Of a DNA stretch of 64,000 bases, positions 37,585 through 49,339 are shown in pieces. Under the pieces are notes generated by a model. That model searched no databases. It was not told the origin of the DNA and was given only the letters and a program-made list of their open reading frames with translations. How positions within the stretch are numbered: position 1 is the stretch's first letter; each line of letters starts with the position of its first letter. This DNA is from Rallus limicola (Eukaryota; Chordata; Aves; Gruiformes; Rallidae): the NCBI GenBank assembly GCA_022605955.1, contig JAKCOZ010000002.1, positions 70,474,783 through 70,538,782 of the forward strand. Reading direction: 5' to 3'. Both the position numbers and the translations under genes were made by a program.

Positions 37585-40027
37585 CTATCAAAGTAATAGT
37601 GAGGTATAACATAAATATATTTACTTTGATCAAACCTAATCAATAAATCATTACATTTTGTGGTGATTCATCTAATCAATGTCTTAGAGATCCTTAAATT
37701 CTCATGAAAGGCATATTTGATGACTACAGTGCTTCTTAACATGTATCTGTATATTTCTGGGGATCACTATATTTAAGATGACACAATGCCCATGGTTTTG
37801 CACCAAATTCAGATCAATCAACAAGACTTAGAACCCTGCTGTTGCTTTGGGGCATACTGTAAATTGAACAACATCCCACAATACCTTTCTGTCTTCACAA
37901 CTGTTGTAGCATCACAAGGTAGAGTGCTGTCTATGCTGCAGTAAACACACAACCTGTTATACAAAACAGCAGATGAAACATTTTAGACTTTGACTGCACA
38001 TTGGAACCTAAACATTCCCATAATAATTGAGTTACAAGGGTTATAGTGGCTATGAATGCCCAGTCTTTTAGTAGAATTTCCTAAAAATATTGTCTAACTC
38101 ACAGAAGGGATTTGAATGTCTGCCTTTACCTCAAGCAAATATCCTGACCACTGAACTGATAAAAATGGGAATGAAAAAGATTATAGCTGCCTTTTCCAAG
38201 TTTGTCTTTTTAAGGACATTAAGAGAATTCAAACCTTCCACAGAATCAGAAATCAGAAAAGTACCATATATTTCCAAGATCATAAGAAAAAAATTCCTTT
38301 TTTACCTTTGGTCTTTCAACCTGAATTGAAAGATGGTATCTCAATAACTGAGTAGTCAGAGCCATCATCTAATCTTAGTTTAGATAAATTTAGATGGAAT
38401 TAGTATGCAATATGCAAGAACAAGCCTACTTATTCCATCTTACCACTCTGAGAGAATTCAGTCTGAACTACATCTGATAAAACCATGAAACATTAATAGC
38501 AGAGTGTGGCAAAGGGGCAGGACACAGCAGAGAAGCATGCAAACAATAAAATGGAGTCTGTTTCAATATCCTCACATTTTAATCCCCAGAGGCAAAGAAG
38601 AGACAGAGAGAAATAAAGATAGATTACATAAAGACTGTTTTTTAAAAGCCAAAACTAACAAACAAACAAAAAACCAAACAGGAAGCAGAAAGTTACATTC
38701 AAGTACAGGGACGAAAGATTGAACTTTAATGGTAGAATCATGGTTTATACAAGCTCAAGAAAAGTCTACTATTTTCTTAAAATCAGGTTTTGTCCAACAC
38801 ACGTAACGGATCTGTTTCTGAGATGTTATAAACTGATATTTCAAAAGACCATTTATTATCCAGTATAAACTTGCTTTATTTTTTATTCCAAATCCAGGTC
38901 AGAAAGTAGATGTGTCAGTTTAGATTTTATTCAAAAAAATAGGAGCCAGAAACTTAAGCTATTGCTTTTATTTGAACCTTATCCAAACATAATTTTATTG
39001 TTTTCTGAGGAATATTAAATTCTGTCTAAATTAAATAGTTATGCTAATGAAACTATTCAATCCTCCAACTGCAAGTAAGCAAAAGTTAAAGTCATAAGTT
39101 TTATACATTTCAGAAACAACTATAAATGGCAAGCATCAAATAAGGAATGCAACTGCAGGGAGAGGAGGAGAATGAAGGAAAAAGATTTACTTTTTAATAA
39201 AGCCAAAGATGAATTTCCAGGTTTTACTCTTATGCAGTAGGCATTGCAAAATGTTATACTGTATACAGACTCCATAAACAAGTCAGAAGGTGCATCAGAC
39301 CCTAAACAGACATACTTGATGGTGGCAAAGACAATAGTAAACTGTTTTATCACTGAGAGCAGCCAGCACTACATATGGTTGTGACATGCTCTCATGCACT
39401 TATGCTTTTTCATATTCAGACACTATATATCTGTCCTTTGAAGTAGACTGTTCAATTCATCATCCAACTTCACATTCACAGTTTTAAAGATACTTCAGGC
39501 AAAGGGTGTTCTTTCAGTTGATCTATTTGTTGTTGCAGCACCAGTACGTTTTCTATGCATAATCCATTACTTAGGACCAAGAGAATACAAATTAAAAAAA
39601 AAAAAAAAAAAAGAAAAAAGACAGTACAGTATTATCCAAGATCCTCATAAACCTATCCAGCTGCATCACAAGCAGCTTTTACATAATTCAAAGAAAATCT
39701 TAAATTTGTCAAAGTCTTAATACTGTTGCACATCTTTAACTGACTTATTCCAAAAAGTAAGAGGAATGTTCCTTCTAATATTTCTAAGCAACCTGCACAT
39801 AGCCACTGCAGAGCTCACAATATTTTGTGCAAATGGGCTAATATTTTAAACACAGTTACTATCTTTCTTTTGATGTCCAGGCTTAATAGTTACATAAGAT
39901 AATTATTTTAAGTTACCCAAGAGGTAATTTGTATATGTGAATATCACTTTCATTACAGAAAGGAGGGAACAGAAGTGAATACAAATTTCTAGGCTTTCTC
40001 CAAATTCTAGTTTACATTAAAATAACA

Positions 40028-40050
40028 TGTGTATGCATGCGTGCATGCAT
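40028..40050. repeat. Alternating purine-pyrimidine patch (gcat/tgca)
   Basis: A 23-base stretch of strictly alternating purines and pyrimidines built on gtatgcatgcgtgcatgcat. Near-palindromic, and capable in principle of Z-DNA or a small cruciform. Confidence 0.8.
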
Positions 40051-42757
40051 GAACATGCACACAGGTAAATTATATTCAGATCCCAAAAACTGGCCTATTG
40101 GGTACTCAAAGTTATCACTTCAGTTCATGTATCACATGAATCGTGAAAATGGTCCTGCAGATGGTCCTGCCCAATTACAGAAGCAAGTATTCAAAACATT
40201 TCCAAACTTTAGCAGGAGAGCATAATACATGTTACAAAATTTAATCAAAAGGACAATTTAGAATCATGCAATAAAACAATTTTTGTTCTCTGTTAAGCCA
40301 CATATCTGATCAAAGCTACTTGAGCAAAACTTTCAAGTTTTCAGAAATGCAAACTGTCCAAATGTAGCCTCAATCCTTTAAGTAAATTAGGTGGGACAGA
40401 AGCTTGAATTGACTATCCAAAGGAGTTGCAGTCTTTAAGAGTAATGCTAACAATTTATTTATGGATGAAACAGAATTTTATGTCATTTTAATTTTCACAT
40501 TTCAATCTACAAAGTGAAACAACAATAAAGAGAATTCACATGTTCAGTGAAAATGGAAGTGCAAGATGAGGTAACAGTCTGTGCAACATGCAAGTGAAGT
40601 CAGTTGCTGGAGTATTAAACTGTACAACATGGAAAATAACAGCTTAGTAGTGTTTTACCTACACCAGCATTAGAATCTCTGACACATTTCCACCACCACC
40701 ACCTCCAAAAAATATTTGTGAGACTGATTGATGCAAGCGTGAGCTGTTTTGCAGATCAGGATTAGGTTAACCAAGATGATCCAAGTCACCACAGCTGACT
40801 GCATATTAAAAATATAATTCAAGAGACCCAAACTGATGAGAAAAAACACTTAGCTTGGTCCAGAAGTCAAATCTTAATTCATTAAAATAAATTGTTTATT
40901 TCTAACAAACCTCCCAGGCCTGACAATGTTCAGGAATGATAAAGATCCAGCTCTTCACTCCTCATTTTCCCCATTTTTAGAAAAAGATACTTTAGGCAAC
41001 AAAGTAAGTATACCAGATATTTACTTGCCTATTTAAAAATAAAGCAGGGGGATGGAACTAATTGACTCCATACGAAGTTTTAATATGATTCTAAATATTT
41101 TATTTATTAATGGTAATACTGAGGCTAAGTGTAAGTGTTTTCTTAAAAGCCAACAATTTCTACAAGTATCCCATAAAATTACAATTTGTTTAAGATTTGC
41201 CCCTCCTAAAAAGAATAACATCAATGACATTGCAGCAGCCTTTGAAGAAACAAAAGGGAGATTGAATTTATTGCTTATTTTGCACCTACTGTTATGAGTG
41301 TACAAATTCATGTTCACTGGCAACATTTTGCCCCTTCTATGTGTTTATTCTTCTTTAAGAAAAAGATTAAAATATCCAACATGAAAACCGAATACTTAAT
41401 ATTATAATACTCAGCATTAACAGTTATCTAAAAACGAAAATCAGCTTGTACATGAAAAACTGATAGAAAACTAATTCCTGTTCAGTCTTCACTGCTAAGG
41501 TCTCAGTTTCAATTATGGTCAGCTAATACTATCTAATTTCCTGAATTTAAGTAAGGAAGCATCTTTTTTCTGTCTTTAACGTATCTGGTATATTTCCCTG
41601 TTCTTCCTGGAAAAGATGGCATAGTAGAATAAGAAGAAATGTCTTTTTCTAAGTTATGTCATTAATGATAATTTGTTATTATGTTAACTCCTAGCAATCT
41701 ACATGGAAAGACTCCAACACACCACACTGTTGAGTCCTGTTTGATCTTCTTCATTCAAGCTTTGCAAGTTTCAACTCACATCATTCAAAGAGCTTTAATC
41801 TTTTAGTTACACTAATAAAAGTAAAATCTAAGCACATTTTTTCAAATAGTTCAAGCTTACTTACTTAAAAAAAAATTCAAATACAATCAAAATTCAACAA
41901 AATCTCATGATTTTGGGAGGTGAACAAATCATCTCCCCATGTTTATATAGTCCCAAGCCAAGAGATTTAGAAATCTTATACACCTGATACCATAAGGAAT
42001 TAATTTTCCAGTGAAGGATAATGTGCTCTTCCATGAACTATGTGGCAGTGTTGAACAGTGCGTGAAATTGAAAATGAACAAGAACTTAATAATCAAAACC
42101 AATGATAAACCCTGACTCTAGCAGGAAATTCACAAAACTGCAGTCTGAAATCCTCTGGCTTAAATATAACAATTCTATAATCATTTTTTCAGAGCTACAT
42201 TATAATCAGGTGTTCTTCCTCATGTCTGAACATTGTAACATTTAAAATTCTTCATCAAGTATTTTAGTTGTACTGAAAACATTCAACAGAGTTTCACCTG
42301 CTTTTGAAGCTCTGGTTGTGTACTGTTGCCTACAGATTCTGCCTCTCAATGTCTAAGCAAAGTCTATGAGATGGACCTATGTTTATGGCATAAAATTCAG
42401 AACTAGCAATTGATTTTTCTTCCCTTTCCAGCAAACGCTAGTTTTTATTACAGTTGCATCAGTTTTCAAGTGCTGTTTTCCAGCAATAGAAATTCATAAA
42501 TAATTACCCTGCAGACACCATATAAGGTACTGGAGAGAAAAAAAAAAAAAAAGAAAAAAAAAATCTCTTTTCATATTTTCTTACAAGGCCTTTCCCACAA
42601 CCACCATTCTCCTTTTCTGTCCAACCATACTAATTATCAGAGACATTGCACATGGATCTTGTTCAATCAGAGCATTACTAGTTTTAGCTTATCTGAAGGC
42701 ATGTAGAGTACACAGAACTGAACACCTAGAATCAAGGGGAACTCTCAAGTAAGTAGA

Positions 42758-42778
42758 AAAATGCTTCAACCACTTCAC
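42758..42778 (+). repeat. Copy A of a dispersed 21-bp repeat
   Basis: The 21 bases starting aaaatgcttcaaccacttca recur exactly at 43669-43689, 911 bp away. About 45 bases further on 'atttgatggcaagca' is echoed by 'atttgatagtaagca' beside the second copy, followed in both by acatgct, so the similarity extends over roughly 100 bp with insertions. Confidence 0.75.
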
Positions 42779-43668
42779 ATAGACATATTTCAAGCTTGAA
42801 GATTTAATCTGACTTCTTGGCATTTGATGGCAAGCACAGTACATGCTCTCTACCTGCTAATCAGATCTCTCTCCTTATCCCACTTCATTGCATCCCAAAT
42901 AAAAACAAACAAATAGGGAAGTTATTGCAACAGAAAGGGAATAAATAAAAACAAAACAAAAATAAAAGCCACGTACTTTACATATTAATTGTACTGTATT
43001 ATGCAAAACACATTAGCTCTCCAGGTTGTACTTCAGAGTTTTTACCAGCATCAGCTATATTCAGTGCATTTAAATGGAAATTAAAAAATATATCTATTTA
43101 AAAAGTGCATCTGCCTTTACTTCCCCAAGTTAAAGATATTATTATACTGCATTGCCAGCAGAGACTTTAAAAGCCAAAGTCTGTTAAGAAAACTATCTCA
43201 AGTGGGTACAGAAGAGTTGCCTTCAAGCTTTTTCTCTGCAGAACTAGTGTGAAACGAATTATCATGAGCAAGGTTAAACCAGTTTGAAATACACTGTCTT
43301 ATACATCATAAGTTATCAAACCCTAGCAGAGTACCTTGTGAAATTTGGGAACAAGTCTAGGAACAAGCTTTTCATATTACTGTTCAGATGACTTCTCTGA
43401 AGATTAAAGCTCATTGGTAAGTATAGGACCAAAACATGGAAAGAATGTCTAAATCACATTTGTCCCTAGGCACCAAGCTGTAGTCACACTTGCACTGTTT
43501 TCCCCAAAAGAGCTAAACTTCTCCAGAAAAGTTACAAGGTGGTATCCCTTCCTTTGCACCTTCATGCTGTACCATGAAGCCTGGTAGTTACAGTACTCTC
43601 CAAGGACATGGAAATACCATCTTGAAATCCTGTCAAGCAGGGCAAGAAGTCATCTTCTTCCTAAAGTG

Positions 43669-43689
43669 AAAATGCTTCAACCACTTCAC
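43669..43689 (+). repeat. Copy B of a dispersed 21-bp repeat
   Basis: Identical to 42758-42778. The same about 0.9-kb spacing separates another exact pair, agtcacacttgcactgttt at 43482-43500 and 44380-44398 (898 bp). Together they suggest a decayed tandem duplication. Confidence 0.75.
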
Positions 43690-44242
43690 TGATATACTAA
43701 GCATGAGTAATTCCTACACAAAAGCTTTTCCTCTTCAGAAGAGAGAATTAGGTATTTGATAGTAAGCAGTTTACTAGCTTTGTACACATGCTGAAATCAC
43801 TTTAAGCTGGTTTATCTGCACATTTGCTGGCTCACAGAATTTGCACTTCCAAAAGTAGCTATTGCTCCTATCTTGTAATGGGATCTGTGCAGTGGGCTCT
43901 CCTGCAAAACACCTTATTAAAACTTAATTTCTGTGTAACCAGATCTTTTTTGGGTGAGTAGTTTTCATGTTCAGAAATTGTGGAAGGAAAAGAGCATCTG
44001 TAGAAAACTCCTCTAGAAAATTCAAAAGACACTGTAAACTGTCCAAACTAATTAACACTTGTTTACTTCTCCACAAAACAACACAGGATGTTGAATTCAG
44101 CACATGCACATGAAGAATAAACAGACAGAAGGTCTGCCATATTCCCAATGATATCAATGGTCTCTGATGCAGGCCACATTGTTTAACAAGAACATCTGCT
44201 TTGTTGCAATTAAATTAAGTATAGAGACATGGATTCTAGAAG

Positions 44243-44284
44243 TCCTAATGGTTAACAGTATGTTCCTAATGATTAACAGCGTGC
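44243..44284 (+). repeat. 21-bp imperfect tandem duplication
   Basis: tcctaatggttaacagtatgt is followed directly by a second 21-base copy matching at 17 positions. Local slippage product. Confidence 0.8.
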
Positions 44285-47200
44285 TTACTTTAAGCCAGAT
44301 ACAAGTAAATATATTTCTGACTCACAAGGACTGAATGAAGGCACATACCCTCAAATGTATGCAAACCCTATGACCAATAAGTCACACTTGCACTGTTTCT
44401 GATCGGAAAAAAAAAATACAGAAATGACAAAATATCAAATATAACTTTGAAAATTGTATGCAATTTCTGGGTTTGGTGGTTTGGGTTGGTTTTTTTTCCA
44501 GTCACTTTAAATCCAGCAGTTCTGTTGATGACTTCCAGGGTTATTAGGAGAAAAGTGCTGAGCACAAGCATAGAAAAAAGGGGATGGAGCCATAACTTTA
44601 CAGGGCTTGAGAAATAAAACTCATAATGTGGAAAGAATTGGTAACATCTGAGACTGTATCTAGAAATACAAGCAAGGAGAAACAGAGAAAACTGGAGATG
44701 AACAAAACAGCACATCTAAGTTGAAAAATTTGCTATGCTTGTTGCTGGAGCTAGGAGCTTAATGCCATCTTAATTTATGTGTTTGTTTACCTTTTGTTAT
44801 ATTAAACTTGTATCTTGGCATCTACATGGCTCCAAGAATAGACCAAGAAACATGTGCAGGTAAGGAAAGGAAATGTTTTACACAATATTGCCAAATCTGA
44901 GGATGCCAGCACAGGTAAAATTTTCCAGATACCTATCAGACAAATAAAAACTGCTATCTCCTTATTGAGAAAACTGAGCTACAGGAAAGGAGAAACGTTA
45001 GCTATTTTTTTAATATTACATCTTTCTCTAAGTTTACTGTTTCATAAGACTGTTGGCCATCAGACTTACAGAATACTGCCCTTCTAGAAAAGGCTGTCAC
45101 ATGACAAACCAGAGAGAGATGCATTTCTCCAAAAAAGATTTTTTTTCCCACAAAAATATTAACAACAGAACTTGTTGCATATGTAAGTATGAACAGAAGT
45201 TTAGATCTTACCCCAAAACTGAGATAAATTGGTCTGCTAACAAATCAGTTCTAAATTTTTAGTGCTAATGTTCATTAACTAACATTATTAGAGACAGGAC
45301 TGCCAAACATGTTATATCCTTCATAGAATTCATAGGACAAAAAAACAGACCAAAAAATGTTATGCTAGGTCCCAGCTGACAGTTATTTACTTCAACATCT
45401 TTCATGACAGCAGGCCTCGAAGCACACCTTGATATGTAGAGGGTATCAACTACTTAAAGGCAAAAATTATCAACTATTAAAAGATGCTTTAGAAAGCTGA
45501 AGTTTATTATATTGTGTAACACCTTTGAAACTGGAGTTGTCACCTGACAAAGTATTGCTTAGCAAAAAGTTTTGAAGATTACTATAGTAATGTAAAGCAC
45601 ACATGTTAAAAGAAGCAAGAATAGTGTGAACTCCTAAAAAAAAACAGAAAATGAACCAAAATAATCAGGAGTTAAAAGATATGGAGATACAAGGCATCAT
45701 TTACATTTATGTGAGTACAAAAATACTGCTTTTGGAGTAAGTTTACTCAATTCTGTGAAGTTATTACTGAATAAATGTCATAAATAAGAGGAGAGATATG
45801 TTCTACTGTTCACTTTCCCATAGAACAGGAAGGGAAAGAGGCAAAACCAGAGGGGGAAACAAACAAACTGAACAGAAAAGCACGCATGCTATAAAACCCA
45901 GAAGATATGTATTGGCACTGACCTTATGAACCAGCATTTAGATATTGTTCCCTTGTGCTTTCTTCAATTATATGCATTTGTATACCAAAGAGACAATAAA
46001 GAAAAACAGATTGCATAGACTAGCCCTACAGCAACGCTGAAGCCATCTTATCCATTTTTATTTTCATCCGATCTTGAACTATACTTCATAGGTAAACTAG
46101 AAAATCCCCATAGCCCATTCAAGATTTTAACATGCTGGCATGTGTTGGGATCCCTCTAAGTACATCTGAAGAGTGAAATGAAACCAGTGTTCTGAGTACA
46201 ACCTCACTGAGATGCCACTTGCTCCCTAATGTTATGCATTTTTCATAAGCAGAGGCACTTTTAAATGACCACTAACACAGCAGCTAGAACAATTTATTTT
46301 CTTTTTAAGAAAAGATTGCCTTTAAAAGATGAAGTAAAATGTTAAAAATAATTTTGTATTAAAGCCCCAAAGAACAATTAGCATTTTCGTAAAGAAAAAT
46401 AGGCAGATATATTTCTTAAACAGCTGACACACATTTCCTCAGAGGTATCTCTGCTGCACAAGGGCAATAATTAGCTGCCACTTTAAAAAAGCATTATGTT
46501 AAACACGAACTAATGAATGCATCTTTACGTCAAGCAGATTAACCTTAATATGCTTCATCTTTATGTAAAAATCACAATGAGTACCTGGAGATTCATCATT
46601 TCCTCTGATGCATAAGACTGTGAAAGCAATGTGTCTCAAGTCTGATTTTGTAAAGAAAAATAGCAGCTGTACCACATAGGATATTGGCAAATCTCACACA
46701 CAGGAGCAGTTTCTCCTAGTTATGTGTAATATACATTGCTATGTACATGGTATACACATAGAAAACCTTGATTTTATCCATTACCAGTTGAGAACATTAA
46801 CTGCAGGAGAGTCAGGAATAGTCAAATTAGATACCAGTGTTCACAATCCAGATTAAAGCTATCTTTAAATGGTAAACCTTGCAAGTTTTTCAAGTGACCT
46901 CAAATTTTCTGAGCCTTGAAGCTATAGGATAACACTGGTATTTATAAAGGGACTAGTAATTTTGCTCTGTGAGCCAAATAAACACATAGATCTTTTACAA
47001 TTACTTGTGAGTCTACCTAGAATTAGTTACAAAAGTATAAGATTTTAATTGTCTTTCATTGTGATGTGCACAAAATATCCTAAATGAAAAAAAAATAAAA
47101 ATAATCATACAACAAGATTAAACCTGTAAGTTTATAACACCTGCTGTTCTGATATTTTTTCCATATATTTCTTTCCATAGATATCTTTTGTAATAGCAGA

Positions 47201-47735
47201 ATATTATATTTTGCAAAAGTAATGGTATGTTTTGGTCTTCTCAAAATAATTTCATTCCATTTTTTATGAAAGGCCAGTCAGTTTTATCACAAAGATAAGC
47301 TCCCATATATAGATTCTTTCTTGTTTACAGAACAATTGCTTTTATTATTTAAAGATAACTGGTAATAACGATGACTTGTGGAATATTTACACTAAATGTT
47401 TTCTGATAATATTAACACCACTGACAACATTTCTTAGGACATTTTGATTCAGTAGCACCTTTCTATCAATAAAAAAATAATAATACAAGAAGCTCTAGAT
47501 ATAATAAGTTCAAAAAGAAATACTCTGCCCATGGTCTGTTACAAACCATAAACTATCTGGGTAAATTTATGGTTGATGTCTTCTAGGCAGAAGTAGGTTC
47601 AAATGTTTTACTGAATTACCATTGCTGTCCACATGCCACATACAGTTTCATTAGAAAAATACACACAAGTGTGAGCACCAAGATTGGTTCAGTGATACGT
47701 ATAGGAAGGGGTAAGAAAACTCTGTCCTTTCCCAG

Positions 47736-47943
47736 GTACCCAGCTAAGTGCAGTTCTGCTCCCTTCCATGAACAAGCAAGCTTAGCAGCAGCTCTCCCAC
47801 AGCAGGGAGCACCAGAAGATTCCCAGGTCACAAAGGGACCCCGCTTTCCACCCTTACATCTTTCCTTTACATTTGCTAATTATGCAACGTGGAAAAAAGA
47901 GCAAAATAAAAGACTGCTTCTCATGCCAAAGTGGTGGAGAAAG
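47736..47943 (+). other. Possible plus-strand non-coding exon or GC-rich patch
   Basis: A strong acceptor shape ('actctgtcctttcccag') precedes 208 bp that are GC-richer than the surroundings, and a good donor (GAGAAAG then GTGAGC) follows. The segment lies in the longest open frame of the window (156 codons, 47671-48141), but the peptide (for instance SLAAALPQQGAPEDSQ) resembles no family. It could be a long non-coding RNA exon or an unrecognised repeat. Confidence 0.15.
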
Positions 47944-48583
47944 GTGAGCTTTGCAGGTATCACACTGCTTTATCTATTTGATAACAAGTGTCTCATAAAA
48001 ACACAGTACTTGCTAGGAATAACTCACTCAAGTCTCAAGCCATGTTATTTTCTCCAAAGTAGAGTGGATATGCTGCTCCTTTGCAACAGGGATTTCACTG
48101 TAAAAAGAATTAATATTTCCATATACCTGCTATTGGGCTAATGCCAACAGACATAGAATTGTATAGTGAGAACACGCTTGAATTAAAATATGCCAGAGGA
48201 AAGTAAAATATCTTCATCCACTATAAGCATACAGCTACTTGAGGCAAAATGGAAAAAAAAAAAAACCTTTAAAAATCTTTTATTAAGCTACAGTCTCTTT
48301 AATCTAATTCCCACTCAAACTGTGAATATAAAGTAGAGCAAATTTTTCTTCCATGTTCATCTATATGGAATTTGTTTTGATGAGGAAACGAAAACATGCC
48401 CAAAGACATTACAGAAGGCATACAGTAAGAAGTAATAGAGGAAAGAAGACTTACAGCTAGAAGCCCCAAGCATGATGAGGGTTCAGTACATCTTTTTTAT
48501 AACCATAAAATAAGTAGTGACCTTAAAAATATTATAAGTCATAGCAATAACTAGATCTCCAGGGATGAGTATTGGTACCAGCA

Positions 48584-49339
48584 CTAACATCTTTGTCAGT
48601 GACAAGGACAGTGGGGTCAAATGCACCCTCAGCAGGTTTGGCAATGACACCGATCTGTGTTGTATGGTCAACATGCTGGAGCAAAGGGATGCCGTCCAGA
48701 GGGGCCTTGACAAGCTGGAGAGGTGGGCCTGTGCAAGCCTTGAAGTTCAACAGTGCCAAGTGCGATTTCCTGCACACCTGCAGCCCAGAAAGCAAACCAT
48801 ATCCAGGGCTGCATCAAAAGCAGGATGACCAGCAGGTCAAAGGAGAGGATACTCCCCCTCTATTCTGCAGTCATGAGATCCCATCTGCAGTACTTCATCC
48901 AGCTTTGGGGTACCTGACATAAGAAGGACAGAGACCTGTTGAAAGGAATCCAGAAGAAGATTGTGGAGATGATCTAAGGGCTTGTTCAGCCTGGAGAATA
49001 GAAGGTGCAAGGGAGACCTTATAGCAGCCTTCCAGTACCTGAGGGGGCCTACAGGAAAGCTGGAGAGGCACTGTTTACAAGGGCATGGAGTGACAAGAGG
49101 TAATGCCTTTAAGAAGGTTATATTTAGATTAGCTATTAAGAAGAAATTCTTAACTGTGAGGGTGGTCATGCACAGGAACAGGTTGCCCAGAGAATTTACA
49201 GATACTCCCTCCCTGGAAGTGTTAGATGGTGCTTTATGCAACATGACTTAGTGGAAGGTGTCCCTGCCCATGGAAGGGGGTTAGAACTAGATGATTTTTG
49301 AGGTCCCTTCCAACCCAAACCATTCCATTCTTCTGTGAT
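48584..49339 (+). mobile_element. CR1 LINE, 3' part of ORF2 and 3' end
   Basis: A 0.76-kb 5'-truncated CR1 in plus orientation, the same kind as at 19854. It retains broken ORF2 pieces such as DKDSGVKCTLSRFGNDTDL and DKLERWACASLEV, then in another frame FSLENRRCKGDLIAAFQYL and MHRNRLPREFTDTPSLEVL. The 3' end shows 'gtcccttccaacccaaacc' and 'ttctgtgat'. Compared with the copy at 19854 it lacks about 110 bp near 48775, where 'tgcaca' could have served as a microhomology, while keeping the block the other copy lost. Not functional. Confidence 0.95.

Larger units (their letters stand above)
37585..48583. other. Long unique AT-rich region with old local duplication
   Basis: About 11 kb with no recognisable LINE or LTR. 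It includes A-tracts at 39594-39612 (19 bases) and 42538-42563 (interrupted), the alternating purine-pyrimidine patch at 40028, duplicated segments spaced about 0.9 kb at 42.7-44.4 kb, and a GC-richer segment near 47.74-47.94 kb with splice-like ends. Open frames up to 97 codons at 41.0-41.3 kb occur on both strands and look like chance. Confidence 0.5.

Noticed and set aside
41033..41326. Overlapping 81- and 97-codon frames on opposite strands
   Set aside because: No motif or splice support; both-strand openness suggests chance.
48483..49251. Open frames up to 135 codons on both strands
   Set aside because: Products of the CR1 at 48584 and its antisense strand.
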